64,000 nucleotides of DNA from Deinococcus sp. Leaf326. Its GTDB lineage: Bacteria > Deinococcota > Deinococci > Deinococcales > Deinococcaceae. Location of the stretch: NCBI RefSeq assembly GCF_001424185.1, contig NZ_LMOM01000098.1, forward strand, positions 980 through 64,979, read 5' to 3'. The notes under the pieces are model-generated. The model was not told the origin of the DNA and searched no databases. It saw nothing but the letters and a program-made list of their open reading frames with translations. Below, piece by piece: positions 10,125 through 18,608 of the stretch. The position numbers were made by a program, and so were the translations under genes. Position 1 is the first letter of the stretch; each line of letters starts with the position of its first letter.

Positions 10125-11330
10125 TCAGGCCTCGCCGGCCCGGCGCACGAGCCGGCGCCCGGGCCACAGGTAGTACAGCTCGGTCAGCAGGAATACGGCG
10201 GCCCCCAGCCCGAACACACCCGCCTGGGAACCGAGCTGCCACGCCGCACCCCCCAGCAGCGGCCCCGCCGCGTAGCCCAGCGACTCGACCGCCATGACGG
10301 TTCCCCAGGCGGCGGCGCGGTGCTGCGGCGGCAGGGTGCGCGCCACCAGCCCGTTCCAGCCCGCCATGAAGGCCCCGTAGCCCACCCCCAGCAGCGGCGC
10401 GATGATCCATAGCCGCGCCCGGACCTCCTGGGGAGCAGACACGGCGACGAGGGCGAAGACGGCCGCGAGCAGCAGCAGCCCCGGCGTCAGCGCGCGCCGG
10501 GGATGAACCTGGTCGGCGAGGCGGCCCAGCACCCCCAGGCTCAGGGCGAAGGCCGCCGCTCCGATCAGTCCCGGCAACGCGAGGTCCCGCAGGCCCAGCC
10601 CCAGGTGCGCGAGCAGCGGATACAGCAGCGTGACGAGCAGCCCCGGCGCCAGCGTCTGCGCGAAGGCGGCGGGCAGCAGCACCGCGACCCGGCCCCACTC
10701 GCCGGGCAGCCGGAGGCGGGGCGCGGCCGGGGTCGGCCGCTCCGCAGCCGGGAGCGGACCTTCAGGCACGGGCAGGCGCAGGCGCCACAGGCCCAGGGCC
10801 AGCAGCAGGGCGAGCCCCTGCGCGCCCAGCAGCAGGGCCCAGCCCCCGCGGGAGCTGCCCTGCAACAGTGGCCCGACCAGCAGGACCCCCGCCAAGATGG
10901 CCGGCGCCACGCTGAGGTTACTGACCGCTAGCGCCCGCGCGGTGCGCCCCGGCCGGGCCAGGGCCTGCGAGACGCTCATCAGGCCGGGCCACAGCGTGCC
11001 GAACGCCAGACCCCACAGCGCACAGGCCAGCACTCCCCACCAGGCCGAGGGCCACAGCCGCGTCCCCAGCACCGTCAGCAGGCCCAGAAACGCGCCGAGC
11101 ACGAGCACCCGGCCCAGCCCCCAGCGTTCGGAGACGAGGCCCATCGGTCCCTTGCCGACCGCGTCGGTGAGGTAATGCGCCCCGACCATCGCCCCGATCA
11201 CGGCCGGCCCCAGCCCCAGCCCCGGCCCCAGCAGCGGCAGCGCCGCCACAAAAAAACCGGTGCGGACCAGCTCCGAGGCCAGCAGCAGCGCCAGAAGCTG
11301 GAGCATGGTCAGGGGACGGGTCCACAGCAC
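10125..11330 (-). CDS. MFS transporter
   Basis: This 401-residue integral membrane protein has about 12 hydrophobic helices in two halves joined by a Pro/Ala-rich loop near residue 200 (PEGPLPAAERPTPAAPRLRLPGE). The motif-A-like loop GKGPMGLVSERWGLGR between helices 2 and 3 and its counterpart GRLADQVHPRR identify the major facilitator superfamily. The substrate is unknown; a drug/sugar exporter type is likely. The GTG start at 11330 lies 6 nt after a TAGACT -10 box (11337-11342), giving a leaderless transcript. ATG 11306 is an alternative. Confidence 0.85.
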   Translation of the reverse strand: MLWTRPLTMLQLLALLLASELVRTGFFVAALPLLGPGLGLGPAVIGAMVGAHYLTDAVGKGPMGLVSERWGLGRVLVLGAFLGLLTVLGTRLWPSAWWGVLACALWGLAFGTLWPGLMSVSQALARPGRTARALAVSNLSVAPAILAGVLLVGPLLQGSSRGGWALLLGAQGLALLLALGLWRLRLPVPEGPLPAAERPTPAAPRLRLPGEWGRVAVLLPAAFAQTLAPGLLVTLLYPLLAHLGLGLRDLALPGLIGAAAFALSLGVLGRLADQVHPRRALTPGLLLLAAVFALVAVSAPQEVRARLWIIAPLLGVGYGAFMAGWNGLVARTLPPQHRAAAWGTVMAVESLGYAAGPLLGGAAWQLGSQAGVFGLGAAVFLLTELYYLWPGRRLVRRAGEA

Positions 11331-11360
11331 CCGCCGAGTCTACCGGGCCGGGGCGGGTCC

Positions 11361-11732
11361 TCAGCCCTGCTTGCGGGTCGCGGGGGGCTCTTCCGGGCGG
11401 CCCCCGTCCGCGCGGCGCATGGCGGCCCAGTCCTCGTAGGCCAGGGCGGGCAACAGGGCGAAACTCCCGGCGAACAGCGTGGCGACCGCGCCCGGTACGC
11501 GCACGGCCGTCTTACCCTCCAGGACGAGGTACAGCGCACCCAGGGTACTCAGCGCCCCGATATCGGCGAACATCACGCGGGCGAAAGAACTGCGGCGCAG
11601 CGTGTCACGCATGCCGAATTCGCCCTCGCGGCGGCGGCCGAGGACGGCAGTCAGGACGAGCATCGCCAGAAGGGACAGCAGCAGCCGCAACCGTTCGGGA
11701 CTGGGGCGGCGGTAGGCGTCGAGGGGAGGCAT
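11361..11732 (-). CDS. Small membrane protein of unknown function
   Basis: This 123-residue protein is predicted to have three hydrophobic helices (about 18-32, 55-70 and 80-100) and a charged C-terminus (EEPPATRKQG). I do not recognise the family. ATG 11732 lies 5 nt after a TAAGCT -10 box (11738-11743), so it has its own leaderless promoter. It stands between the MFS gene and the zinc-ribbon gene, all on the same strand but separately promoted. Confidence 0.7.
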   Translation of the reverse strand: MPPLDAYRRPSPERLRLLLSLLAMLVLTAVLGRRREGEFGMRDTLRRSSFARVMFADIGALSTLGALYLVLEGKTAVRVPGAVATLFAGSFALLPALAYEDWAAMRRADGGRPEEPPATRKQG

Positions 11733-11793
11733 GGGTCAGCTTAGGGGGCCGGGCGCACGCTGTGAGGTGCAGCGCGTACAGACTGCGCAAACG

Positions 11794-11831
11794 AGAGGTG
11801 CCCGGCGAAGTCTCCCCCGCCGGGCACCTCT
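11794..11831 (-). terminator. Hairpin terminator after the zinc-ribbon gene
   Basis: A perfect 14-bp stem AGAGGTGCCCGGCG (11794-11807) / CGCCGGGCACCTCT (11818-11831) has a 10-nt loop. On the minus strand it is followed by CGTTT, a weak U-tract. Confidence 0.65.
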
Positions 11832-11844
11832 GGACTGGCCGTGC

Positions 11845-12567
11845 TCAGAGATCCAGACGAATCAGGAACCGGCCGCAGGACGGGCACTTCACCGGGGGCA
11901 GCTTGCCCTGGGCAGCCTTCTGCTGAATGTTGACCGGCAGCATCACGTTGCAGGCCGAGCAGCGCCCGCCCTTGACCTCCGAGACGCCCACGCCCTTCTT
12001 GGCCCTGCGGATCATGTCGTATTCGCGCACGGTGCGGGCGTCGAGACCGCCGACCAGCTCGGCACGCTCCTGGCGGGTACCCTCGCCCTGGGCGCGCAGG
12101 TCCTCGACACGCTGCTCATCGGCAGTTTCCAGGCTGCTCAGGCTGGGACGCAGGGCGCGGTGCTCGGCGCGCAGGCTGGTGGCCCGGTCTCCGAGTTCCT
12201 GCTGGCGTCCGCGCAGCGGCGCGAGGTCTTCCTCCATCTCCTCGGCGCGCTCCTGAAGCATCTGGATGCGGCTGCCGTACTGGCTCTGGGCGCGGGCGTC
12301 GAAGGCGTTCTTGTCCTGCTCCTCCTGGGCGCGCTTGATCTGCTCGCGGGTGCCAGCGAGATCCTGCTCCTGGGCGCGGAGTTTTTTCTCGACACCCTCC
12401 AGTGAGATTTCGGTGTCTTCCAGTTCGTTGTTCAGGCGGTCCTGCTCGGCGCGGGCGGCGCGCAGGTCCGCCGGAATGTTGCCTTCCTCGTCTCGCAGGC
12501 GGTCAAGGTTCAGGTCGAGTTCCTGAACACGGTGCAGACGTTGAAGGGGTCCGGTCTCGCTCATCAC
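11845..12567 (-). CDS. Coiled-coil protein with C-terminal C4 zinc ribbon
   Basis: This 240-residue protein has residues about 8-170 as a long charged coiled coil. It ends in a C4 zinc ribbon: CSAC and CPSC pairs 23 residues apart, followed by GRFLIRLDL. This is the widespread DUF164/zf-RING_7 family, often annotated as a nucleic-acid-binding protein; its exact function is not established. A TAGACT -10 box (12576-12581) lies 8 nt before GTG 12567 and 11 nt before ATG 12564; either may be the true start. Confidence 0.85.
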   Translation of the reverse strand: MMSETGPLQRLHRVQELDLNLDRLRDEEGNIPADLRAARAEQDRLNNELEDTEISLEGVEKKLRAQEQDLAGTREQIKRAQEEQDKNAFDARAQSQYGSRIQMLQERAEEMEEDLAPLRGRQQELGDRATSLRAEHRALRPSLSSLETADEQRVEDLRAQGEGTRQERAELVGGLDARTVREYDMIRRAKKGVGVSEVKGGRCSACNVMLPVNIQQKAAQGKLPPVKCPSCGRFLIRLDL

Positions 12568-12575
12568 CTGGCAGT

Positions 12576-13805
12576 CTAACGCGCTCCGGCCTCGGCGGGG
12601 CCGCGCGGCGCACGCATGGCCGGACGGTAAAGCCCCAGATAGATCGCCACGAGGCTCAGGGCGTACATCGCCAGGGTCCAGGCGAACAGGGCGTTAAAGG
12701 CCGTCCCGAAGGGCAGCGCGCCGCGCACCACACCCGAGAGCAGGCTGCTGACCGCCCAGCCGGTATCCCAGGCCAGGGTGTTGACGGCCGAGTACATCGG
12801 CCGGTCCTCCTCGGGCAGCGCCGACATGGCGTAGGCGCTGTACACCGGTCCCGCCGCGTTCATCAGCGCGCCGCGCGTGAACAGCGCCGCTGTGACCATC
12901 CATAGTGAGGGCGCGAACCCCAGCATCGCCAGGAAGGGCAGACTGCTCGCCTGCACCAGCAACACGGCCTGGAGCGGCCCCAGTCGCCGCACGAGGAGGG
13001 GTTGCAGCAGGGCCGTGGCCGCCGTCGCCAGACTGGCCCAGGCGAACAGCGTGCCCAGCCCCGAGTAGCTGATGCCGAACTTGCCCTCAATGTAGATGTT
13101 CAGGAAGGGAATGGTGGCGCCGGCTCCCAGCCCCACGAGCACGTTCGGCGCCACCAGCCGGGCCATCGTGCCCTTGTCGCGCACCGCCAGCGAGCGCCCC
13201 GGCGGGCGGGGGGCCCCCGTGGGTTTCAGGGCCAGAACGGGCAGCAGCCCGGCGAGCTGCAGGGCGGAAGCGACCAGCAGGGCGGCGCGCAGAGCGCCCA
13301 GACCGTCCGGCGCCGTGTCGGTCGCGGCGGCGTACAGCTCGGGCACGCGGCCCCCCAGCAGGTTGCCCACGAAACCCGCGCCGGTCATCAGGGCGCTCTG
13401 CACGCTGAACAGGGTCATGCGCGAGCGTTCGTCGCTGTTGTTCGCCATGAAGGGGCCGCCCGCGACCACGCTCAGGGCCGCGCCCGCCCCCTGCACGATC
13501 GCCCCGACGATGGCGAGGCCCGCTCCCCCCGCCAGGGCCAGCAGCACCAGCCCGACGAGGCTCAGCAGCGCCCCGAGCTTGAGGGTATGCGCGTTGCTGA
13601 TGCGCCGGGCCAGCGCCACTGCCGGCAGGCTCAGGGCCGCCAGGGTCAGGGCGGGCAGCGCGTTGATGAGGCCTTGCCACTCGGCCCCCAGTCCCAGCGA
13701 CCGCAGGTAGAAGTTGAGAAACAGCGCCGTGAACGCCTGCGCCAGCCCGAAGCTGAACGCCGACGTAAGGTACAGCCAGAGCTGGCGTGAGAACCGCCAG
13801 GTCAT
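12576..13805 (-). CDS. MFS transporter coupled to nth
   Basis: This 409-residue membrane protein has about 12 helices of the major facilitator superfamily. A linker with RPPGRSLAVRDKG separates the halves and ALARRISN occupies a motif-A-like position. The start is ATG 13805, which overlaps the nth stop in an ATGA. Longer N-terminal extensions of the frame overlap nth and are not credible. The substrate is unknown. Coupling to a DNA-repair gene is probably only operon economy. Confidence 0.82.
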   Translation of the reverse strand: MTWRFSRQLWLYLTSAFSFGLAQAFTALFLNFYLRSLGLGAEWQGLINALPALTLAALSLPAVALARRISNAHTLKLGALLSLVGLVLLALAGGAGLAIVGAIVQGAGAALSVVAGGPFMANNSDERSRMTLFSVQSALMTGAGFVGNLLGGRVPELYAAATDTAPDGLGALRAALLVASALQLAGLLPVLALKPTGAPRPPGRSLAVRDKGTMARLVAPNVLVGLGAGATIPFLNIYIEGKFGISYSGLGTLFAWASLATAATALLQPLLVRRLGPLQAVLLVQASSLPFLAMLGFAPSLWMVTAALFTRGALMNAAGPVYSAYAMSALPEEDRPMYSAVNTLAWDTGWAVSSLLSGVVRGALPFGTAFNALFAWTLAMYALSLVAIYLGLYRPAMRAPRGPAEAGAR

Positions 13806-14491
13806 GCGGGCCGCGCCGGGGCAGGCAGCCCCACCCCGATCTGCGGGCAGTAAGGCAGCAGGGCGCACTCGCCGCACAGCGGCCGGCGCGCGGCGCACAC
13901 CCGGCGCCCGTGCAGGATCAGCGCGTGGTGCAAGAAGACCCAGCGCTCTTTCGGAAAGAGCCGCTCCAGGTCGGCCTCCACCCGGTCGGGATTGGTCTGG
14001 GCGCTCAGGCCCAGGCGCCGGGCGAGGCGGCCCACGTGGGTATCCACGGCGATCGCCGGATAACCGTAGGCGTTGCTGAGGACCACGTTGGCGGTCTTGC
14101 GCCCCGCGCCGGGCAGGGCGACCACCGCCGCGAAGTCGTTCGGCACCTCGCCGCCGTGCCGCTCGACGAGTAGCCGGGCCAGGGCGGCGAGGTGGCGTGC
14201 CTTGCCCCGGTACAGCCCGATCCGCCGGATATAGAGCTCGATGTCCTCCGGGGTGGCCGTGCTCAGGGCGTGGGCGTCGGGGTAGCGGCCAAAGAGGGCG
14301 GGGGTGGCGGCATTCACGCTCACGTCGGTCGCCTGAGCACTCAGGACCGTGGCGACGAGAAGCTCGAAGGGCGTGCGGTACTCCAGTTCGGTGCGGGCGT
14401 CCGGGTAGAGCGTTTCCAGGGCCGCGAGCACCTGGGGAGCGCGGGCCTTCGCGCCGGTGGGCAGGCGCGGCGCGGCAGTCTTGCGGGTCAC
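13802..14491 (-). CDS. nth: Endonuclease III (DNA glycosylase/AP lyase)
   Basis: This 229-residue protein removes oxidised pyrimidines from DNA and nicks the abasic site. The helix-hairpin-helix LPGAGRKTANVVL carries the catalytic Lys, and the catalytic Asp is in AVDTHVGR. The 4Fe-4S loop is C-x6-C-x2-C-x5-C near the C-terminus (RRVCAARRPLCGECALLPYC). VLSAQATD is the usual early motif. The GTG start at 14491 is 7 nt from a TAGGCT -10 box (14499-14504), giving leaderless expression. Confidence 0.95.
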   Translation of the reverse strand: MTRKTAAPRLPTGAKARAPQVLAALETLYPDARTELEYRTPFELLVATVLSAQATDVSVNAATPALFGRYPDAHALSTATPEDIELYIRRIGLYRGKARHLAALARLLVERHGGEVPNDFAAVVALPGAGRKTANVVLSNAYGYPAIAVDTHVGRLARRLGLSAQTNPDRVEADLERLFPKERWVFLHHALILHGRRVCAARRPLCGECALLPYCPQIGVGLPAPARPA

Positions 14492-14598
14492 GCCCCGCAG
14501 CCTAGAGCATCGGCCAAATGCCCGCTCCGGCGCTGTCCCGGCCTCACGGACCCCGCGCGCCCCGGAACCCCCCGCCCCCCGGCCCCGTACCTGGGAGC

Positions 14599-14820
14599 AT
14601 GAGAGTCGTCTCGCTGATCTTCGGTATCCTGGCTGCCCTGGGCCTCGTCCTGGGCTTCTTGCCCCTGTTCGGATGGCTGAACTGGATCGTGGTACTGCCG
14701 CCCGCCCTGCTGGGACTGGTCTTCGGCGCCCTGAGCCGCGACCGCGGCGCCACCACCCTGAGCGCCGTCGTGACGGGCATCGCCCTGCTGCGGCTGTTCC
14801 TGGGCGGCGGGATCATCTGA
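14599..14820 (+). CDS. Small hydrophobic membrane protein
   Basis: This 73-residue protein consists almost entirely of two or three hydrophobic helices with a short basic loop (LSRDRGATTL). I do not recognise the family. The pattern of GILAALGLVLGFLPLFGWLNW and IVVLPPALLGLVFGALSR resembles small DUF4190-like proteins, but that is weak. ATG 14599 is preceded by a TACCTG element 5 nt upstream and by GGAG. Confidence 0.6.
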   Translation: MRVVSLIFGILAALGLVLGFLPLFGWLNWIVVLPPALLGLVFGALSRDRGATTLSAVVTGIALLRLFLGGGII

Positions 14821-14842
14821 GGGCGGACGGCGCGGGGCCGAC

Positions 14843-14871
14843 TTGCGCGCCCGGCCCAGGTGCGCTACTCT
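14843..14871 (+). promoter_or_regulatory. Promoter of tRNA-Trp
   Basis: TTGCGC (14843-14848) and TACTCT (14866-14871) are separated by 17 bp. The tRNA begins 31 bp further on. Confidence 0.6.
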
Positions 14872-14902
14872 GCTCAGGCCTGCGCAGCAGCCGGGCGAAC
14901 GC

Positions 14903-14978
<76 letters not shown>

Positions 14979-14985
14979 GAAATTT

Positions 14986-15015
14986 CCCCCACTTCACGGT
15001 GGGGGATTTCTTTTT
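14986..15015 (+). terminator. Terminator of tRNA-Trp
   Basis: CCCCCAC (14986-14992) pairs with GTGGGGG (14999-15005), followed by ATTTCTTTTT. Confidence 0.85.
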
Positions 15016-15035
15016 GGGCCGGCACGCCCTGAGCT

Positions 15036-15353
15036 TCAGGTGACCGGCTCGGTCGACTCGCGCAACCAGCTCTGGAATTCGGGCAGGGCGCGGTCGAAGG
15101 GCAGCGCCACGATCTCGGGCACCTCGTAGGGATGCAGCGAGCGCACGCGGGCCTCCAGGGCCGGGTACTGCTCGCCGGTCGTCTTGATGAGCAGCAGGGT
15201 CTCGGGGTCCTCGGCGACCTCACCTTCCCAGCGGTAGATGCTCTGCACGCCGGGCAGCACGTTGACGCAGCCGGCCAGGCGCTCGCTGACCAGGGTACGT
15301 GCCAGCTCGTGCGCGCGCTCGGGCGGAACCGTGACCAGAACGACCAGTGACAT
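15036..15353 (-). CDS. cutA: CutA1 divalent-cation tolerance protein
   Basis: This 105-residue protein is a trimeric ferredoxin-like cytoplasmic protein of the CutA1 family. The hallmarks are VLVTVPPE at the start, LAGCVNVLPGVQSIYRWEGEV in the middle and the HPYEVPEIVALP segment near the C-terminus. The biochemical role is unsettled despite the historical copper-tolerance name. ATG 15353 is 6 nt after a TATTGT -10 box (15360-15365), so it is leaderless. Confidence 0.95.
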   Translation of the reverse strand: MSLVVLVTVPPERAHELARTLVSERLAGCVNVLPGVQSIYRWEGEVAEDPETLLLIKTTGEQYPALEARVRSLHPYEVPEIVALPFDRALPEFQSWLRESTEPVT

Positions 15354-15437
15354 GACGCCACAATAGCGGGCCAGCCCGGCGGCTCGCCCTGAGCCGGCCT
15401 TAGCGTTGCCTGTGGGACGCGCCGGCCAGAGGGTGAC

Positions 15438-15854
15438 TCAGGGCAGGCGCACGAGTTCGCAGTTCTCGCCCCGGCCCGGCGTCCTGGCGGCGTCGGGCGC
15501 GATCAATACCGTCTCGGTCTTGCCCACGAACCCCTGACAGCGCGCGAGTTCCTGCAGGTAGGCCGGGTCGGCCGCCGAACGCTCGGCGGCCTGCAACACC
15601 GCCACGTCGCGCTCCAGGGCGGCGACGCGCACGCGGGTCTCGCGCGTCTCCCGGGTCCAGGTGACGCTGCGGTAGGCGGTGTTGCCGAGCTGAAAGGCGA
15701 GCTGCACAATCCCCAGACCCAACAGGAGACTCGCGGCGATCAAGGTGACGGGCAGGCGCTGCCACGCGCGCCAGCGGCCCCGCCAGCTGCCCCTGACGGC
15801 GACGGGACGGCCCGGAGACAGCGGTGAGGACGGGGGCGCGCGGTGGTCTTCCAT
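15438..15854 (-). CDS. DivIC/FtsB-like single-pass coiled-coil protein
   Basis: This 138-residue protein has a basic, Pro-rich cytoplasmic N-terminus, one membrane helix (about residues 34-55) and an extracellular coiled coil (about 62-95). A short DPAYLQELARCQGFVGKTE motif follows, as in septum formation initiator proteins. Such proteins join FtsL and FtsQ in the divisome. ATG 15854 is 9 nt after a TATCTT -10 box (15864-15869); a longer frame starting at 15893 would overlap the divergent thioesterase start. The family call is by architecture. Confidence 0.65.
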   Translation of the reverse strand: MEDHRAPPSSPLSPGRPVAVRGSWRGRWRAWQRLPVTLIAASLLLGLGIVQLAFQLGNTAYRSVTWTRETRETRVRVAALERDVAVLQAAERSAADPAYLQELARCQGFVGKTETVLIAPDAARTPGRGENCELVRLP

Positions 15855-15878
15855 TCGTTTCAGAAGATACGCCGCCCC

Positions 15879-15884
15879 TACACT
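15879..15884 (+). promoter_or_regulatory. -10 box of the thioesterase gene
   Basis: TACACT lies 7 nt before the ATG at 15892, in a leaderless arrangement. The divergent -10 box of the DivIC-like gene (15864-15869, minus strand) is only 9 bp away, so the two promoters compete for space. Confidence 0.55.
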
Positions 15885-15891
15885 GAGGGGC

Positions 15892-16380
15892 ATGAGGACT
15901 CCTGACCCCGCCCCCCGCTCCCGCCCGGAGGAGGCGTTCGGGCGCCTGGACTGGCGCGCTCCCCACCGCGCCGGAATCCAGATGCGCTACGGCGATCTCG
16001 ACACCATGGGGCACCTGAACAACGCCGTGTACGTGCAGTATCTCGAAACTTCGCGCGTGATCCTCATGACCGACCTCGGCGTGCCGCCCAGTCAGGACCG
16101 CTCGGTGATCGCCCGGCTGGAACTGGACTACCGGCACGAAATCCGCCCCGGCCAGACGGTGGTGGTCGAGACGCTGGTCGAGCGGATCGGCCACACCTCC
16201 TGGACCCTGGTCTCACGCGTGGTGGCCGACGGCGTGCCCTGCGCCTACGCCCGCACGGTGCAGGTGCGCGTCGACGCCGACCTGCGCCCGGTGCCCCTGG
16301 CCGGCGACCTGCGGGAGCGGCTCTCGGGGCTGCTGGCCCAGGAGACGGAACCCGTGGCCGGCGCGCCGGGCGGGGCATGA
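15892..16380 (+). CDS. Acyl-CoA thioesterase, 4HBT hot-dog fold
   Basis: This 162-residue protein hydrolyses acyl-CoA thioesters. The active-site motif RYGDLDTMGHLNNAVYVQYLE has the catalytic Asp and His positions of the 4-hydroxybenzoyl-CoA thioesterase family. A second hot-dog strand set includes LELDYRHEIRPGQTVVVET and YARTVQVRVDAD. Substrate chain length is unknown. Its stop overlaps the next gene (ATGA). Confidence 0.88.
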   Translation: MRTPDPAPRSRPEEAFGRLDWRAPHRAGIQMRYGDLDTMGHLNNAVYVQYLETSRVILMTDLGVPPSQDRSVIARLELDYRHEIRPGQTVVVETLVERIGHTSWTLVSRVVADGVPCAYARTVQVRVDADLRPVPLAGDLRERLSGLLAQETEPVAGAPGGA

Positions 16381-16637
16381 GCCGCGCGGCCTACGAGGAC
16401 CGCGTGCTGTACCAGGGCGACCCCTGGGTCCGCCTGGACACCCTGCCCCGGCTGCTGGCCGAGGGTTGGCGGCGCACCCTGTCGGCAGGCGGGGTGGTCA
16501 GCGTGATCCGCACGCCCTTCCAGTGGGCGATGGCCAGCCCGGTCATCGAGATCGAGACGGGCGGCTACCTGGGCGACGTCGGGCTGTACGTCCCCGAGGT
16601 GCAACTTGCAGAAGCGCTGGCCCTGCTGGGCGAGTAG
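16377..16637 (+). CDS. Small hypothetical protein coupled to the thioesterase
   Basis: This 86-residue soluble protein is not from a family I recognise. It contains alternating hydrophobic strands (WVRLDTLPRLL, GGVVSVIRTPF, GDVGLYVPEVQ) and a C-terminal helix ALALLGE. The start overlaps the thioesterase stop by four bases, so it is co-translated. A role linked to acyl-CoA turnover is possible only by association. Confidence 0.7.
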   Translation: MSRAAYEDRVLYQGDPWVRLDTLPRLLAEGWRRTLSAGGVVSVIRTPFQWAMASPVIEIETGGYLGDVGLYVPEVQLAEALALLGE

Positions 16638-16769
16638 GCTGGCCCGCACGCTACAGTGAGGGTCTGAGCACGGCTGGAAGCGGTTCCTGACCGGGGAACC
16701 CCGGCACGGACACCACAGCGGCAGGGAGAGCAGGCGCGCCGCAGGCAGCGGCGGAGGACGGGAGGCGCA

Positions 16770-17684
16770 GTGACCATGACAGGACAGACGGCAGCGGAGC
16801 AGATCAGTATCGGCGTGGACGTGGGCGGCACCAAGATCGCCTGCGGGGTCCTGCGCGGCGAGCACCTTCTGGAGCGCCACGTGCAGCCCACGCCCGACAC
16901 CGGCTGGGAAGGGGTCCTCGACGCCATCGCCGCGCAGGTGAAAGCCCTCCAGGCCGCGCAACCTGAGGCCCGCCTGATCGGGGTGGGGGTGCCGGGACCG
17001 CTGAACGCCGACCGCACCCGCGTCAAGTTCGCGCCCAACATCTACGGCTTTACCGACGTGCCGCTGGTCGACGGCCTGCGCGAGCGGCTGGGGCAGCGCA
17101 TCATCCTGGAAAACGACGCCAAGGCCGCCGCCCTGGCCGAGGCCCACCTGGGCGCGGCGCGCGGCACCGAGAGCAGCGTGTACGTGACGGTCAGCACCGG
17201 CATCGGCGCGGGGCTGGTCCTGAACGGGCGACTGTGGCGCGGCCGCCACGGCATCGCGGGCGAGATCGGGCACATCACGGTGATGCCCGGCGGCCCCGTG
17301 AGCGGCGCGGGGCTGGACGGCGCGCTCGAGGCGGTCGCCAGCGGCACGGCCATCGCGCGCGACGCGAGCTACGCCCTGAACCGCGACGTGAGCACCGCCG
17401 AGGCCTTCTCGCTGGCCGAGCAGGGCCACCCAGCCGCGCGGCGCGTGGTCGCGCAGGCGCTGAGGCACATCGGCACGGCGCTGGCCGACCTGCAAAAGAC
17501 CCTCGACCCCGAGGTGTTCGTGATCGGCGGGGGTGTCGCCAGCGTGGGCGACTACTTCTTCCAGGGCGTGCAGCGCGCCGCCGACGAATACTCGAAGGGC
17601 TTCGCGCCCGTCACCATCCGCCGCGCGCAGCTCGGCACCGACGCGGGCGTGATCGGTGCGGCACTCGCGGCGCGGCACGGCTGA
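16770..17684 (+). CDS. ROK-family sugar kinase, probable glucokinase, lacking the zinc cysteines
   Basis: This 304-residue protein phosphorylates a sugar with ATP in the cytoplasm. The N-terminal GVDVGGTKIACGVL is the phosphate-binding loop. LENDAKAAALAEA holds the catalytic Asp, and GEIGHITV holds a conserved His. The usual ROK zinc motif CGCGxxGCxE is replaced by SGAGLDGALE, so all three Cys are lost while the surrounding LEAVASGTAI is kept. Starts at GTG 16770 and ATG 16776 are both served by GGAGG (16761-16765). The 110-bp leader contains the self-complementary CCGGGGAACCCCGG (16691-16704). Confidence 0.85.
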   Translation: MTMTGQTAAEQISIGVDVGGTKIACGVLRGEHLLERHVQPTPDTGWEGVLDAIAAQVKALQAAQPEARLIGVGVPGPLNADRTRVKFAPNIYGFTDVPLVDGLRERLGQRIILENDAKAAALAEAHLGAARGTESSVYVTVSTGIGAGLVLNGRLWRGRHGIAGEIGHITVMPGGPVSGAGLDGALEAVASGTAIARDASYALNRDVSTAEAFSLAEQGHPAARRVVAQALRHIGTALADLQKTLDPEVFVIGGGVASVGDYFFQGVQRAADEYSKGFAPVTIRRAQLGTDAGVIGAALAARHG

Positions 17685-17727
17685 ACAGGGCTGGGGAGGC
17701 CGCCACCTGCGGGCCTCCCTACCTCTT

Positions 17728-18480
17728 TTACAGCCAGGCTTTCTTGCCCACCAGATACTCGCGCGCGAAGGCGTCATCGCTCTTGGTGAGGTAGATGATG
17801 CCCTCGACCAGGCCCAGCACGCCCAAAGCGAAGCTCAGGAGGCTGGCCAGGGGCAGGGTGATGAGAAAGCCCACTCCCAGCGTAATGATTCCCAGCAGGG
17901 TCGCCAGCACCCACACGCCGACGTTCAGGCCCAGCAGCACGGCGCCGGGACGGTTCATGCCCAGGTAGAACTTGTGTACGCCCAGGCTGCCCAGGAAGAT
18001 CGCCAGCAGCCCCGCGATCAGCTTCTTCTGGGCCACGTCCCCGCCCGCGAGGCCGCCCACGTACGGAGCCACCGGACGGGCACCGTTCCACGCGTCCCGC
18101 GGCGGCTCCTGCGGCCACGCGCCGCGGGACGGCTCCGGCTCGGCATAGGTCGTTTCGGAGAAGGGGCGCCCGGTCGGAGGGGCGCTGGACGTGCGGGCCG
18201 GCCCCCCGGTCATGCGGCTCACCCAGGCGTCACTGGAAAAATCGTCGGGCCGGCCTGCACGGGTGGGCTCGGGAATCCGCAGATTTTCCGGGCCTTCCAG
18301 TGGGGTCCGCGGCGGCGCCGGGGGCGCCGGACGCTCCTTGCTCAGGTCGGGGCGGCCCGGGCCAGTCTGGGGCGCGGCGGCGGGAGCAGCCGAGGCCCCC
18401 AGCACCTCGTCCACCCACGAGGGCGCGTTGCCCTGGGGGGTCAGGTCCGGGTTGCCGGAGGGGTCGTCTCGCTTGGTCAT
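17728..18480 (-). CDS. TM2-domain membrane protein with long disordered N-terminus
   Basis: This 250-residue protein has a Pro/Ala/Arg-rich low-complexity region in its first ~150 residues. The rest is a TM2-type domain with GLLAIFLGSLGVHKFYLGMNRPG and further hydrophobic helices. An acidic/basic tail ends in VGKKAWL. TM2 proteins are small membrane proteins of unclear function. ATG 18480 lies 5 nt after a TACTGT box, consistent with leaderless expression, although GGAG is also present just before it. Confidence 0.8.
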   Translation of the reverse strand: MTKRDDPSGNPDLTPQGNAPSWVDEVLGASAAPAAAPQTGPGRPDLSKERPAPPAPPRTPLEGPENLRIPEPTRAGRPDDFSSDAWVSRMTGGPARTSSAPPTGRPFSETTYAEPEPSRGAWPQEPPRDAWNGARPVAPYVGGLAGGDVAQKKLIAGLLAIFLGSLGVHKFYLGMNRPGAVLLGLNVGVWVLATLLGIITLGVGFLITLPLASLLSFALGVLGLVEGIIYLTKSDDAFAREYLVGKKAWL

Positions 18481-18562
18481 GCTCCACAGTACGCGCCTGC
18501 GGGCGGGCGGGTTGCGTCGGCCAAAAGTGGGGCCGGGAAATCAGGGAGAGGCCCAAAGATAC

Positions 18563-18595
18563 AGGCCGCGCCGGACGCAGAGGTCCGGGCGGCCT
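18563..18595 (-). terminator. Hairpin terminator after nadV
   Basis: AGGCCGC-G-CCGGAC (18563-18576) pairs with GTCCGGGCGGCCT (18583-18595), with one bulged G. On the minus strand it is followed by GTATCTTT. Confidence 0.55.
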
Positions 18596-18608
18596 GGATA
18601 CCTCCTGC

